Part shown: positions 1-6,514 of the stretch, piece by piece
How the letters are laid out: each line of letters starts with the position of its first letter
Position numbering within the stretch: position 1 is the stretch's first letter
Source: JAAFIP01 sp043766985
GTDB lineage: Bacteria > Pseudomonadota > Gammaproteobacteria > Burkholderiales > Burkholderiaceae_C
Direction of reading: 5' to 3'
Length of the DNA: 7,363 nt
Assembly: GCA_043766985.1 (NCBI GenBank)
Contig: JAYUHM010000011.1
Location: 1-7,363, forward strand
The notes under the pieces: model-generated
Database searches by the model: none
Seen by the model: only the letters and a program-made list of their open reading frames with translations
What the model was told of the DNA's origin: nothing
Translations under genes and position numbers: made by a program

Positions 1-61
1 CGGGCGCAAGTAGCTCCTAAACTTGTAGTAATTTGATAGGCTCACCGCTGAATATCTGGCT

Positions 62-286
62 GTGCTTCCATGTAGCTTATGCTGCGGCGTCACGGCCAAC
101 GGCATCGTGTTTGACGTCGTGGCCGACGCACTTCGCGTACCCAACTCAGACATCCGCCTGTTCGGCAAACCAGAAAGCAACGCCCGCCGCCGCATGGGCG
201 TGGCGCTGACGTTAGATGCGGATGTGGAGGTGGCATGGGTCAATGCGAAGAGGGCGGCGGCGATAGTGAAGCCGCGAGCGGCATGA
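62..286 (+). pseudogene. purT: 3' remnant of purT (formate-dependent GAR transformylase)
   Basis: The translation from about position 92 to the TGA at 284-286 matches the C-terminal end of PurT, the ATP-grasp enzyme that makes formylglycinamide ribonucleotide from GAR, formate and ATP in purine synthesis. The diagnostic stretch is IRLFGKPE followed by RRMGVAL, then an alanine-rich helix ending KPRAA. Only about 65 of roughly 400 residues remain. Reading upstream in the same frame meets stops at 11-13 and again at 29-34, and the expected AASCVIYGG-like segment is scrambled around 60-90. The ATP-grasp core is absent. The apparent GTG start at 62 is not a real start. I read this as a decayed fragment; the alternative, a frameshifted gene whose 5' part lies outside the window, is less likely because the upstream 60 bases do not resemble PurT in any frame. 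It converges on the minus-strand operon. Confidence 0.8.
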
Positions 287-611
287 TCGCCGACTTTTTG
301 TGCAAGGTGCCCCACATGAAGTTAGGCAATTTCAGAAATGGGCGAACGACCGGTTTGGGCCATAAGCTGCCGTCTGCCAATGTCCGCTGAAGGGTCGCCA
401 AATTTTGGTCTAACCGGCAAATAGACGCTTCAAACGTAATTAGCAAGCAGTCAGTGTGGATAGGCTGCTCTCCTTCATGGCGCTGCTGCATGAGAATGTC
501 AAAAATACGGCACCGTATTTAATGCTGTGTCCCCCGGGACGGATTTATCGAGCTTGCTGGTGCTCAAGCAAGATGAAACCAACTTTTCAAGGGTTAATGC
601 GAGTTTGATTA
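287..611. other. Intergenic stretch without a convincing gene
   Basis: About 325 bases between the purT remnant and repeat copy A. A minus-strand open frame at 240-491 overlaps the purT fragment, has no recognisable motif and no clear ribosome site, and looks like chance. Base composition becomes AT-richer from about 570. I see no RNA gene, strong terminator or mobile-element terminus. The stretch probably contains decayed sequence. Confidence 0.5.
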
Positions 612-672
612 TGCTATTTGTTAAATAGCTTCTTACGCCCATATTTATTAAAATAAAGGGCAAAAGTAATAC
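612..672 (-). repeat. Interspersed intergenic repeat, copy A
   Basis: This segment aligns without gaps to 6515-6554 over 40 bases at about 62% identity, beginning with TGCTAT, sharing an AGCT and a CGC block, and both copies end in ATACC. On the minus strand each copy therefore begins GGTATT. The layout (a tail of GCTATT-type inverted repeat plus a GC-flanked hairpin) resembles a degenerate intergenic element common in Comamonadaceae genomes; that resemblance is from memory. Its minus-strand beginning abuts the TAA stop of the amidotransferase gene directly. Confidence 0.6.
613..661 (-). terminator. Two hairpins at the 3' end of the operon (possible weak terminator)
   Basis: Two inverted repeats lie just after the amidotransferase stop. 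One is GCTATTT / AAATAGC with a 3-base loop (613-629, perfect 7-bp stem). The other pairs GCCC (637-640) with GGGC (658-661) around an inner TTTATT / AATAAA stem, with a 3-base bulge. Neither is followed by a good U-tract in the minus direction, so this is not a classic intrinsic terminator. The structures may protect the 3' end of the transcript or simply reflect the architecture of the repeat. Confidence 0.35.
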
Positions 673-673
673 C

Positions 674-1501
674 TTATTTAGAGCCAATAACTGCCTCAGA
701 CTTCCATGTGGCCAGCAACTGGCCGTGGCGCACTGCCACCAGTTCACCCTCAGCCATTGGTTGCCAGGCTTCGTTGGTCAGCGGTACGCTGGCGATGAAG
801 AGCGATACTCGCTCTTCCTGCGCAATCGCGACTCCAGCCTCATGGGCAAGCGGCGGGTCAACTGGTGCGCAATGCCGTTGCAGCGTCCACAGTCCAGACG
901 GCTCAGCATGCTGGCTGCCCTTATGCAGGCGCTTGTGGCTGTGTGCAAACAGCGCATCGCCATCGGCATATAAAAAGTTGGCTGGCCCCAGAATGCGCAA
1001 GTCTGCGGCGAAAGCCGCGATCACCGACAGGCGCTCATCAAGTGATGGCAATGCTTCGCCGGCCCACAGGCTTTGTAGGCGTCCCAGCAGCGCACAAAAC
1101 GCATGTTCCGAATCTGTCTGACCAACCGGGTGATTCGTAACAAGGCCTAATTCCCCCTGGACACCTGCCAAGTCGCCGTTGTGGGCGAAAACGTGCGTAC
1201 GACCGCCAAGTTCGCGAATAAAGGGCTGGGTGTTGGCAAATTGCACTGTTCCCTGTGTGGCGTGGCGAATGTGCGAAATGGCCAGGTTTGTTGTTGGCCC
1301 CTGGGTTTCGAGATAGCTCACAAGGGGGCTGCCGTCGGCGGCCACAGGTTCACGGAACAGCGCCACGTCGTCCCCCTGATAAAACGCTACGCCCCAACCA
1401 TCGTGCGTGGTGCCGCTCAAGCCGCCGCGCAATGCCAGCGTGTGCAGCGAAAAAGTCAGACGGGCTGGCAGCGACGTTGACAAGGCGAGTAATTCACACA
1501 T
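674..1501 (-). CDS. Class II glutamine amidotransferase, YafJ/Dug3/EgtC-like
   Basis: A 275-residue Ntn-hydrolase of the type II glutamine amidotransferase (GATase) superfamily. The mature nucleophile is Cys2 (protein begins MCELLALS). Further family marks are DGWGVAFY (34-41), SHIRHAT (76-82, substrate-binding Arg79), HNGD (107-110, oxyanion Asn108-Gly109) and TDSEHAF (129-135, the Asp that holds the glutamine amino group). The C-terminal VPLTNEAW / EGELVAVR segment is typical of YafJ-like proteins. There is no synthase domain, so it may be a stand-alone gamma-glutamyl hydrolase: the relatives Dug3 (glutathione degradation) and EgtC (ergothioneine pathway) cleave gamma-glutamyl bonds. It is the last gene of the operon, starting 12 bases after the VOC gene stop, with no strong Shine-Dalgarno, so translation is probably coupled. 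ATG at 1501 is fixed by the need for Cys at position 2. Cytoplasmic; true substrate unknown. Confidence 0.9.
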   Translation of the reverse strand: MCELLALSTSLPARLTFSLHTLALRGGLSGTTHDGWGVAFYQGDDVALFREPVAADGSPLVSYLETQGPTTNLAISHIRHATQGTVQFANTQPFIRELGGRTHVFAHNGDLAGVQGELGLVTNHPVGQTDSEHAFCALLGRLQSLWAGEALPSLDERLSVIAAFAADLRILGPANFLYADGDALFAHSHKRLHKGSQHAEPSGLWTLQRHCAPVDPPLAHEAGVAIAQEERVSLFIASVPLTNEAWQPMAEGELVAVRHGQLLATWKSEAVIGSK

Positions 1502-1513
1502 TTTGAAGAGCGC

Positions 1514-1963
1514 TTACGGCCCGGTTCCTGTAACCAGAAAAGTTGGTTCCTGGTCAGCCGGCATCCCGGCCAGCTCTTCCTGGGTGAGCCGGGCGTAGAC
1601 CTCGATGCCATACCCCGTCGGGTCGCGCAGCCACAACTCATGCAATGGCGTGCCGCGCCAGGTTGTGCGCGGCGGCTTGACGATGGGCACGCCCAGTGCC
1701 TTGGCCCGAAAGTAACTTTCAATAACCGCAGCTTTGTCTGCCACGCCCAGGCCCAGGTGGTACAGGCTGTAGGTGTCGAGTGGTTTGTCGCTGTCGTTAA
1801 CCAAAAGCACTAGGTTCAAATGCAGGGCAGGCACGACAAAGGTCGAAAAACGGGGTGTTCTGTCTTTGGGCTCTGTGTCCAGAAATCGGCTGTAGAACAC
1901 AGTGCTCTCGTCAAGATTGGCAACGCGAATGCTGATGTGAAATTCTGCGGGTGAAACGATCAT
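1514..1963 (-). CDS. VOC (glyoxalase/bleomycin-resistance fold) protein, CadI/ArsI-related
   Basis: A 149-residue single-domain VOC protein. The three expected metal ligands are visible: His9 (EFHISIRV), His69 (YHLGLGV) and Glu121 (GIEVYARL). WLRDPTGYGIEVY (111-123) is the classic last-strand motif, and the order resembles the CadI/ArsI group often found in metalloid operons. However, the adjacent cysteine pair that binds trivalent organoarsenicals in ArsI is absent: the equivalent loop reads TTWRGTPLHEL (100-110) and the protein has no cysteine at all. C-As lyase activity is therefore unlikely; glyoxalase, glutathione-adduct or other dioxygenase-like chemistry is possible. The frame stays open upstream to 2176 inside arsA, but homology begins at the ATG at 1963, 11 bases after the ArsA stop, with an AAGGAG site at 1978-1983. 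Cytoplasmic, no signal peptide. Confidence 0.85.
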   Translation of the reverse strand: MIVSPAEFHISIRVANLDESTVFYSRFLDTEPKDRTPRFSTFVVPALHLNLVLLVNDSDKPLDTYSLYHLGLGVADKAAVIESYFRAKALGVPIVKPPRTTWRGTPLHELWLRDPTGYGIEVYARLTQEELAGMPADQEPTFLVTGTGP

Positions 1964-1974
1964 GGACACCCGGC

Positions 1975-3996
1975 TTACTCCTTGACAGTGGTTGTCGCCA
2001 CCAGCTTCGACAACTCTACAAAGCCGACAGGCGGGCGTGTCAGCCACGGCAGGATAAACAAGCGCTTGGCCAGCCCGGCAGACATGCGCTGCATCTGTTT
2101 GCGCTCGCCAGCCAAGCGTGCACTCAGCAGTGGGTCGGCTGTTCCGGCTGCCAGCACGCTTTTGTTCAGCACCCACGCATAGGGCTCAATACTGGCGCGG
2201 CGCAAGTCGTCTTGCAATGCAGCGGCTTGCGACACGGGCGTGACTTCTGGCAGCGTGACCAGAATAATCTTTGTGTACGCAGCATCTTGCAGCCGCATCA
2301 AAGGCGTGACGACGCGGCCAGTGCCGTGCCCTTCAAACTCGCGCATCATCTGCCGGTGGTAGGCGCCTGTGGCGTCCATCAGCAGCAGCGAATGCCCGGT
2401 GGGTGCGGTGTCGAGTACCACAAACGCGCTACGCCCTTCGCTGACAATTTTTGAAAACGCGTGAAAGACCGCCACTTCTTCGGTACACGGCGAGCGCAGG
2501 TCTTCCAGCAGCAGGGCTTGCTCCTGCGCGTCCAGGCCGGAGGATTTGGCCGCCATGATTTTGTCAATGTAGCGCTGCGTCTCGACTTTGGGGTCAATGC
2601 GGTCCACGCGCAGGCCCGGCACTTCACCATTAAGCGTCCCGGCCAAGTGCGCTGCCGGGTCGGTGGTGCTCAGGTGCACAGTTTTGCCGCGCTGGATGAG
2701 TCCCAGCGCCAGGGCAGCCGCAACCGTCGTTTTGCCGACACCTCCCTTGCCCATGACCATGATCAGGCCATGCCCGGTTGCGGCCAGTTCGTCGGCCAAT
2801 GCGTCAAGCCCTTTCAAGTCAATTGCGGGCCCGGCGCTTGCCAGCTTGACGGGTTGGATCGGTTCTGCATTTGCTGCGAGCAGCGCACGCAAGGCAGGCA
2901 AGCCCACCGTGTCGAAAACCCGCAGGGGCACCCGGTCTTGCGGCAGGGCGCGCAAAGATTCAGGCATGTCGTCAAGCGCCTGCTGCCCCAGGGCTTCAAT
3001 GGCACCCGCAACCGCGTCTGTGCGGTCGGTGGCGTGAAACTCGCCGTTGACCACCAGCCGCTGGTTGTTCAGGCCCAGCGTGTGCAGTTCTTCAGACGTA
3101 CGTGCAGCCTCGGCAATGGCCCCCTTGTCAGGCCGTGTGACCAGAACCACGGTGGTTTTGGCGGGGTCGCTCAAGGCATCCAGCGCCGCCTTGAAGCGCT
3201 CTTCCTGCATCTTCAGCCCCGAGTGCGGCCCCAGGCAGGAAGCGCCCCGGTCATTGCCCTCCAAAAAACCGCTCCACGCCTTGGGCAGGCTCAGCAGGCG
3301 CAGGGTGTGCCCGGTCGGCGCGGTGTCAAAAACAATGTGGTCGTAATGTTCAGCATCGCCAGACAACAGGCTGGCGAATTCGTCAAAAGAAGCGATCTCG
3401 GTGGTGCATGAGCCCGACAATTGCTCGCGCACATTAGCCAGTTCAGCTTCGCTGGCGCCTATGCCCATTTGCGCCAGCACGCGCTGCCGGTATGCCTCGG
3501 CTGCGGTGTCAGGGTCGATGTTAAGAACCGACAGGCCGGGTGCGCCATGGACGGGTGTCGGGATATTGCGCAGTTCAATGCCCAGCATTTCATCCAGATT
3601 CGAGGCTGCGTCGGTGCTGACCAGCAACACCTTTTTGCCCTTATCTGCCAGATGCAGGGCAGTGGCAGTCGACAGCGACGTTTTGCCAACCCCGCCCTTG
3701 CCGGTAAAGAAAAGGTGCCTAGTTGGCTGGCGCAACAGGCTCAGGGTTTTGCGCTCCAACCACTCTTGCACTTTTTCGTGTGACGGAATGCCGCCGCTAT
3801 GCACCAGAACGCCATTGATGATGACGGCGGGCGTTGACATGACGCCAAGGCGCTTGATCTCGTCAGGGTCCTCTACCTTATCGATTTTTACGTCCACACC
3901 AGTGGCCAGCGCAACCCGCTCGATCATGGCAGCGGTGCTTTTGCACTTGCTGCAGCCCGTTCCCAATACCTTGACTTCCATGACTTCGATTTCCAT
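1975..3996 (-). CDS. arsA: Thioredoxin-fold domain fused to ArsA arsenite-pump ATPase
   Basis: 673 residues. Residues 6-82 form a TM0996/MTH895-type thioredoxin-like domain ("thioredoxin_3"): GTGCSKC gives Cys15/Cys18, and MSTPAV gives the cis-proline at 56. Residues 93-380 and 408-670 are the two ArsA halves. P-loops GKGGVGKT lie at 99-106 and 416-423, and signal-transduction DTAPTGH at 224-230 and 529-535. The three As/Sb-binding cysteines are all kept: Cys197 (GSCTTE), Cys254 (ASCLGP) and Cys504 (SPCTEE). The spacing is close to that of plasmid R773 ArsA Cys113/172/422. These and the Trx pair are the only cysteines. ArsA hydrolyses ATP to drive As(III)/Sb(III) export, normally with ArsB, and is normally loaded by ArsD. 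Neither partner is seen here, so the Trx domain may supply the metalloid or a reductant. ATG at 3996 has TGAGGT 7 bases upstream; a second Met at residue 6 is possible. It starts 17 bases after the ATPase gene. Confidence 0.93.
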   Translation of the reverse strand: MEIEVMEVKVLGTGCSKCKSTAAMIERVALATGVDVKIDKVEDPDEIKRLGVMSTPAVIINGVLVHSGGIPSHEKVQEWLERKTLSLLRQPTRHLFFTGKGGVGKTSLSTATALHLADKGKKVLLVSTDAASNLDEMLGIELRNIPTPVHGAPGLSVLNIDPDTAAEAYRQRVLAQMGIGASEAELANVREQLSGSCTTEIASFDEFASLLSGDAEHYDHIVFDTAPTGHTLRLLSLPKAWSGFLEGNDRGASCLGPHSGLKMQEERFKAALDALSDPAKTTVVLVTRPDKGAIAEAARTSEELHTLGLNNQRLVVNGEFHATDRTDAVAGAIEALGQQALDDMPESLRALPQDRVPLRVFDTVGLPALRALLAANAEPIQPVKLASAGPAIDLKGLDALADELAATGHGLIMVMGKGGVGKTTVAAALALGLIQRGKTVHLSTTDPAAHLAGTLNGEVPGLRVDRIDPKVETQRYIDKIMAAKSSGLDAQEQALLLEDLRSPCTEEVAVFHAFSKIVSEGRSAFVVLDTAPTGHSLLLMDATGAYHRQMMREFEGHGTGRVVTPLMRLQDAAYTKIILVTLPEVTPVSQAAALQDDLRRASIEPYAWVLNKSVLAAGTADPLLSARLAGERKQMQRMSAGLAKRLFILPWLTRPPVGFVELSKLVATTTVKE
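1978..1983 (-). promoter_or_regulatory. Ribosome binding site of the VOC gene
   Basis: AAGGAG on the minus strand, overlapping the last codons of arsA (Lys-Glu-stop), 14 bases before the ATG at 1963. It supports starting the VOC protein at MIVSPAEF rather than at the longer frame that reaches back into arsA, and suggests coupled translation. Confidence 0.6.
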
Positions 3997-4003
3997 TTTG
4001 AAT

Positions 4004-4009
4004 ACCTCA
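4004..4009 (-). promoter_or_regulatory. Ribosome binding site of arsA
   Basis: TGAGGT on the minus strand, in the 17-base gap after the ATPase stop and 7 bases before the ATG at 3996. It favours that ATG over the internal Met at residue 6. Confidence 0.6.
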
Positions 4010-4013
4010 GGTT

Positions 4014-6341
4014 TTAAAACTTGTCGTTAAATCTCAAAAGGCGCAGCGCATTGAGCACTACCAGCACGGTCGCCCCTTCATGTATCAGCACAGCAATACC
4101 CATGCTGGCCCAGCCGAACAGGGTTGCCGGAATCAGCAGCGCCACCACACCAAATGCGGCCCACAGGTTTTGCTGGATGACGGTGTGCGAGGCGCGGCTG
4201 AGGGAAATGGCAAATGGCAGACGTGATAGGTCATCGGCCATCAGCGCCACATCGGCGGTTTCCAGTGCCACATCGGTCCCGGCACCGCCCATGGCGATAC
4301 CGATGGTGGCGCGAGCCATCGCGGGCGCATCATTGACACCGTCGCCCACCATGGCCACGTGACCGTGTTCGCGCATCAGCTCATCAATGGCCTGGAGCTT
4401 TTCTTCGGGCAACAGACCCGCCCGCACATGACTTATCCCGACTGACGCGGCGACCGCCTTTGCAACCTGCTCGTTGTCACCCGTCAGCATGATGGTCTGG
4501 CCCACTCCAAGCGTGGCCAGTCGGGTAAACACCTCACGCGTGCCAGGCCGTGGCGTGTCGGCCAACCCCAGAAAGCCTACAAAGACACCATCGGAGCGCA
4601 CCAGCATGGTCGTTTTGCCGAGCGATTCCAGTCGCGCCACCTGCTCATTTACCGCGTCGGGCACACCATCCAGCTCGAACAGACGCAGGTTGCCAACGCT
4701 AACTTTCCTGGACGACACCAGCGCATGCATGCCTTTACCCGTGACGGCCTGCACGTCACTGGCAGCAGGCCATTCCAGCTTGCGCAAACGTGCCGCCTGC
4801 ACGACCGCCTGTGCCAGCGGGTGCGCACTACGGCTTTCCACGCTGGCAGCGGTTGCCAGCAGGTCGGCTTCAGTCCCCTGCAAGGTGATCACATCCGTGA
4901 CGCTGGGTTTGCCGGTGGTGATGGTGCCAGTCTTGTCAAACGCTATGACTGACAGGGTGTGGAGGTTTTCCAGGTGTACGCCGCCCTTGATGAGCACGCC
5001 GCCGCGCGCGGCTCGCGCCACCCCAGCCAGCACGGCTGACGGCGTTGCAATAGCCAGCGCGCAGGGCGACGCTGCGACCAGGACTGCCATGGCACGGTAA
5101 AACGATTCGGCAAATGGCATGCCCAGCACGGGCGGCACCACGATGAGAGCTGCAACACCCAGCAGCACCAGCGGCACAAATACTTTCTCGAACCGCGTGA
5201 CGAAGCGTTGCGTGGGTGACTTTTCGGTCTGCGCTTCAGTCACCAGTTGCACCATGCGCGCCAGCGAACTGTCTTGGGACAGTTTGGTGACTTCGATGCT
5301 GAGCAGACCCTCGCCGTTCACCGTGCCAGCAAAAACCTGCGCGCCCACCGTTTTGTCAACCGGCATCGATTCGCCGGTAATCGCTGCCTGGTCGACTGCC
5401 GAAGCGCCTGCGATGACCTTGCCATCCGCCGGGATGCGCTGCCCTGGCTTGACCAGAACCTGGTCGCCGCGCAATAGTTCTTCAACCGCAATTTCGATTT
5501 CTGCACCGTCTCGCAAGACCAGCGCGGTTTTAGGTGCCAGGTCAGCCAGCGCCTCGATGGCATGGCGGGCACGGTCCATGGCCAGGTGTTCCAGCGCGTG
5601 GCCGAGGCTGAACAGTACAAGAAGCAGGGCGCCTTCTGCCCACTGCCCCAGCGCCGCCGCACCGATCGCGGCCACGATCATCAGGACATCAATGTCCAAT
5701 TGACGTTCACGGATGCTCTGCCAGGCATCGCGCATGGCGTAGTAGCCGCCGATCAGGATGGAAGCGCCCAGCAAGCCTACCGAGACGAATTGTGCGTCGT
5801 GACGAAAGCCGACAAGCCATCCCGACAGCAGCAGTGCGCCTGCAATCGCACTCACCATCAACTCACGGTATTCGACATGCCACGAAGCTTTGTGACTTGC
5901 ATCAACGACTTTGTAACCAAGCGCCTCAAGGCGCTGCACGATGGCTTTGCGGGAAACCTTGTCCAGGTCGTATTCCAGTCGCATTCTTTCCGCCGCATAA
6001 CTCACCGATGCTTCGAGCACGCCAACCTGGCGCTGCAGAGCATGTTCTATGACCGTGGCGCAGGTCGAACAGTCCATACCTTCGATACGCATCAGTTCAT
6101 GCTGATAGCGTGCGCTGATCTGCGCCCCAGCGGCTTGCGTCATGCTGCGCACCTGGGTGAGATTGAACTTTGCCGGGTCGTAGTGCAAACACAAAACCGG
6201 TTTGCCTTCCTGCTGAACCACGTGTACTTTTTCCAGTCCCCGCACCTGGAGTGCATCCGTCAAACGCGCGATACACGTGTCCCTTTCGTCCGGCACGCCG
6301 GGCAGTACAAGCGCTAGCTGAAGAAAGAGTTTTTCGGTCAA
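4014..6341 (-). CDS. P1B-type heavy-metal ATPase, P1B-4-like (SPC/HEGAT), with N-terminal HMA domains
   Basis: 775 residues, inner-membrane cation exporter. Residues about 5-80 look like a degenerate HMA domain without CxxC, and 82-148 is an HMA domain with GMDCSTC (Cys91, Cys94). Membrane segments lie near 160-180, 185-202, 217-250, 386-403, 413-440 and 723-765. Catalytic marks are TGES (322-325), phosphorylation DKTGT (469-473), SAHPLA (505-510), MLTGDN (618-623) and GDGVNDAP (666-673). The transport-site motif is SPC (425-427) rather than CPC, and the last helix carries HEGAT (754-758). That pairing marks the P1B-4 group (CoaT, CtpD, PfeT, CzcP-like; Co, Fe(II), Zn, Cd), not ZntA/CadA or CopA. 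P1B-4 pumps usually lack soluble HMA domains, so the N-terminus is unusual. The start is TTG at 6341: the frame closes at 6363-6365 and no ATG or GTG lies between. Its ribosome site is weak (TTTAGG, 15 bases away). First gene of the operon. Confidence 0.92.
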   Translation of the reverse strand: MTEKLFLQLALVLPGVPDERDTCIARLTDALQVRGLEKVHVVQQEGKPVLCLHYDPAKFNLTQVRSMTQAAGAQISARYQHELMRIEGMDCSTCATVIEHALQRQVGVLEASVSYAAERMRLEYDLDKVSRKAIVQRLEALGYKVVDASHKASWHVEYRELMVSAIAGALLLSGWLVGFRHDAQFVSVGLLGASILIGGYYAMRDAWQSIRERQLDIDVLMIVAAIGAAALGQWAEGALLLVLFSLGHALEHLAMDRARHAIEALADLAPKTALVLRDGAEIEIAVEELLRGDQVLVKPGQRIPADGKVIAGASAVDQAAITGESMPVDKTVGAQVFAGTVNGEGLLSIEVTKLSQDSSLARMVQLVTEAQTEKSPTQRFVTRFEKVFVPLVLLGVAALIVVPPVLGMPFAESFYRAMAVLVAASPCALAIATPSAVLAGVARAARGGVLIKGGVHLENLHTLSVIAFDKTGTITTGKPSVTDVITLQGTEADLLATAASVESRSAHPLAQAVVQAARLRKLEWPAASDVQAVTGKGMHALVSSRKVSVGNLRLFELDGVPDAVNEQVARLESLGKTTMLVRSDGVFVGFLGLADTPRPGTREVFTRLATLGVGQTIMLTGDNEQVAKAVAASVGISHVRAGLLPEEKLQAIDELMREHGHVAMVGDGVNDAPAMARATIGIAMGGAGTDVALETADVALMADDLSRLPFAISLSRASHTVIQQNLWAAFGVVALLIPATLFGWASMGIAVLIHEGATVLVVLNALRLLRFNDKF

Positions 6342-6450
6342 TGGGTGTCTGATGTGCCTAAATTAGAGAGTGTGCAAAATCAGGATGTTGGCGTGTTTAA
6401 GCTTTGCTGTTTGTACGGCAACTCACAAAGCACGGGCTACCTGTCCACAT
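6342..6450 (-). promoter_or_regulatory. Inferred 5' leader of the operon
   Basis: If transcription starts near 6448-6450, as the promoter geometry predicts, the mRNA has a leader of about 108 bases before the TTG start. I see no small ORF with a good ribosome site and no riboswitch I recognise. A long leader with a TTG start and a weak Shine-Dalgarno suggests modest translation of the pump. Confidence 0.35.
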
Positions 6451-6455
6451 AAACA

Positions 6456-6461
6456 ATTATG
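6456..6461 (-). promoter_or_regulatory. -10 element of the operon promoter
   Basis: CATAAT on the minus strand (5 of 6 matches to TATAAT), beginning exactly 22 bases after the end of the FNR-type box. This puts the expected start point at about 6449 and the box centre at -41.5. There is no good -35 hexamer, as expected for an activator-dependent class II promoter. It faces the P1B ATPase gene. Confidence 0.65.
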
Positions 6462-6475
6462 GTCAGCTGGAGCCA

Positions 6476-6495
6476 GATTCAGATTGATTCAGATC
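6476..6495. repeat. Tandem 10-bp direct repeat overlapping the FNR box
   Basis: GATTCAGATT followed at once by GATTCAGATC (9 of 10 identical). The second unit supplies most of the FNR-type palindrome and the first lies on its promoter-proximal side. This may be a duplication that helped create the box, or part of an extended operator. Confidence 0.5.
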
Positions 6496-6497
6496 AA
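6484..6497 (-). promoter_or_regulatory. FNR/Anr-type binding site (TTGAT-N4-ATCAA)
   Basis: Perfect match to the FNR/Anr consensus: TTGAT CTGA ATCAA on the minus strand. FNR is an iron-sulfur activator that works when oxygen is low; Crp-family relatives such as Dnr recognise the same box. Its centre (6490.5) lies 41.5 bases upstream of the start point predicted from the CATAAT at 6456-6461, the canonical class II position. On the plus strand no comparable -10 sits at the right distance and no gene follows, so the minus-strand operon is the likely target. Confidence 0.75.
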
Positions 6498-6514
6498 AAG
6501 TACAGCACTTTTAT

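Noticed and set aside
240..491. Minus-strand 83-codon frame overlapping the purT remnant
   Set aside because: No recognisable domain, no ribosome site I can see, and it overlaps a better-supported fragment.
1514..1963. Naming the VOC gene arsI
   Set aside because: The cysteine pair needed for trivalent organoarsenical binding is missing.
1964..2176. N-terminal extension of the VOC protein to an ATG at 2176
   Set aside because: It would overlap the 3' end of arsA by about 200 bases, the added residues have no VOC similarity, and a good AAGGAG site supports the ATG at 1963.
2461..3411. Long plus-strand open frame (316 codons) opposite arsA
   Set aside because: Antisense shadow of the well-supported arsA frame in GC-rich DNA; it has no motif and a biased composition. 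The other plus-strand frames opposite the operon are rejected for the same reason.
4014..6341. Naming the ATPase zntA, cadA or copA
   Set aside because: The membrane motif is SPC rather than CPC, and HEGAT replaces the motifs of those groups in the last helix.
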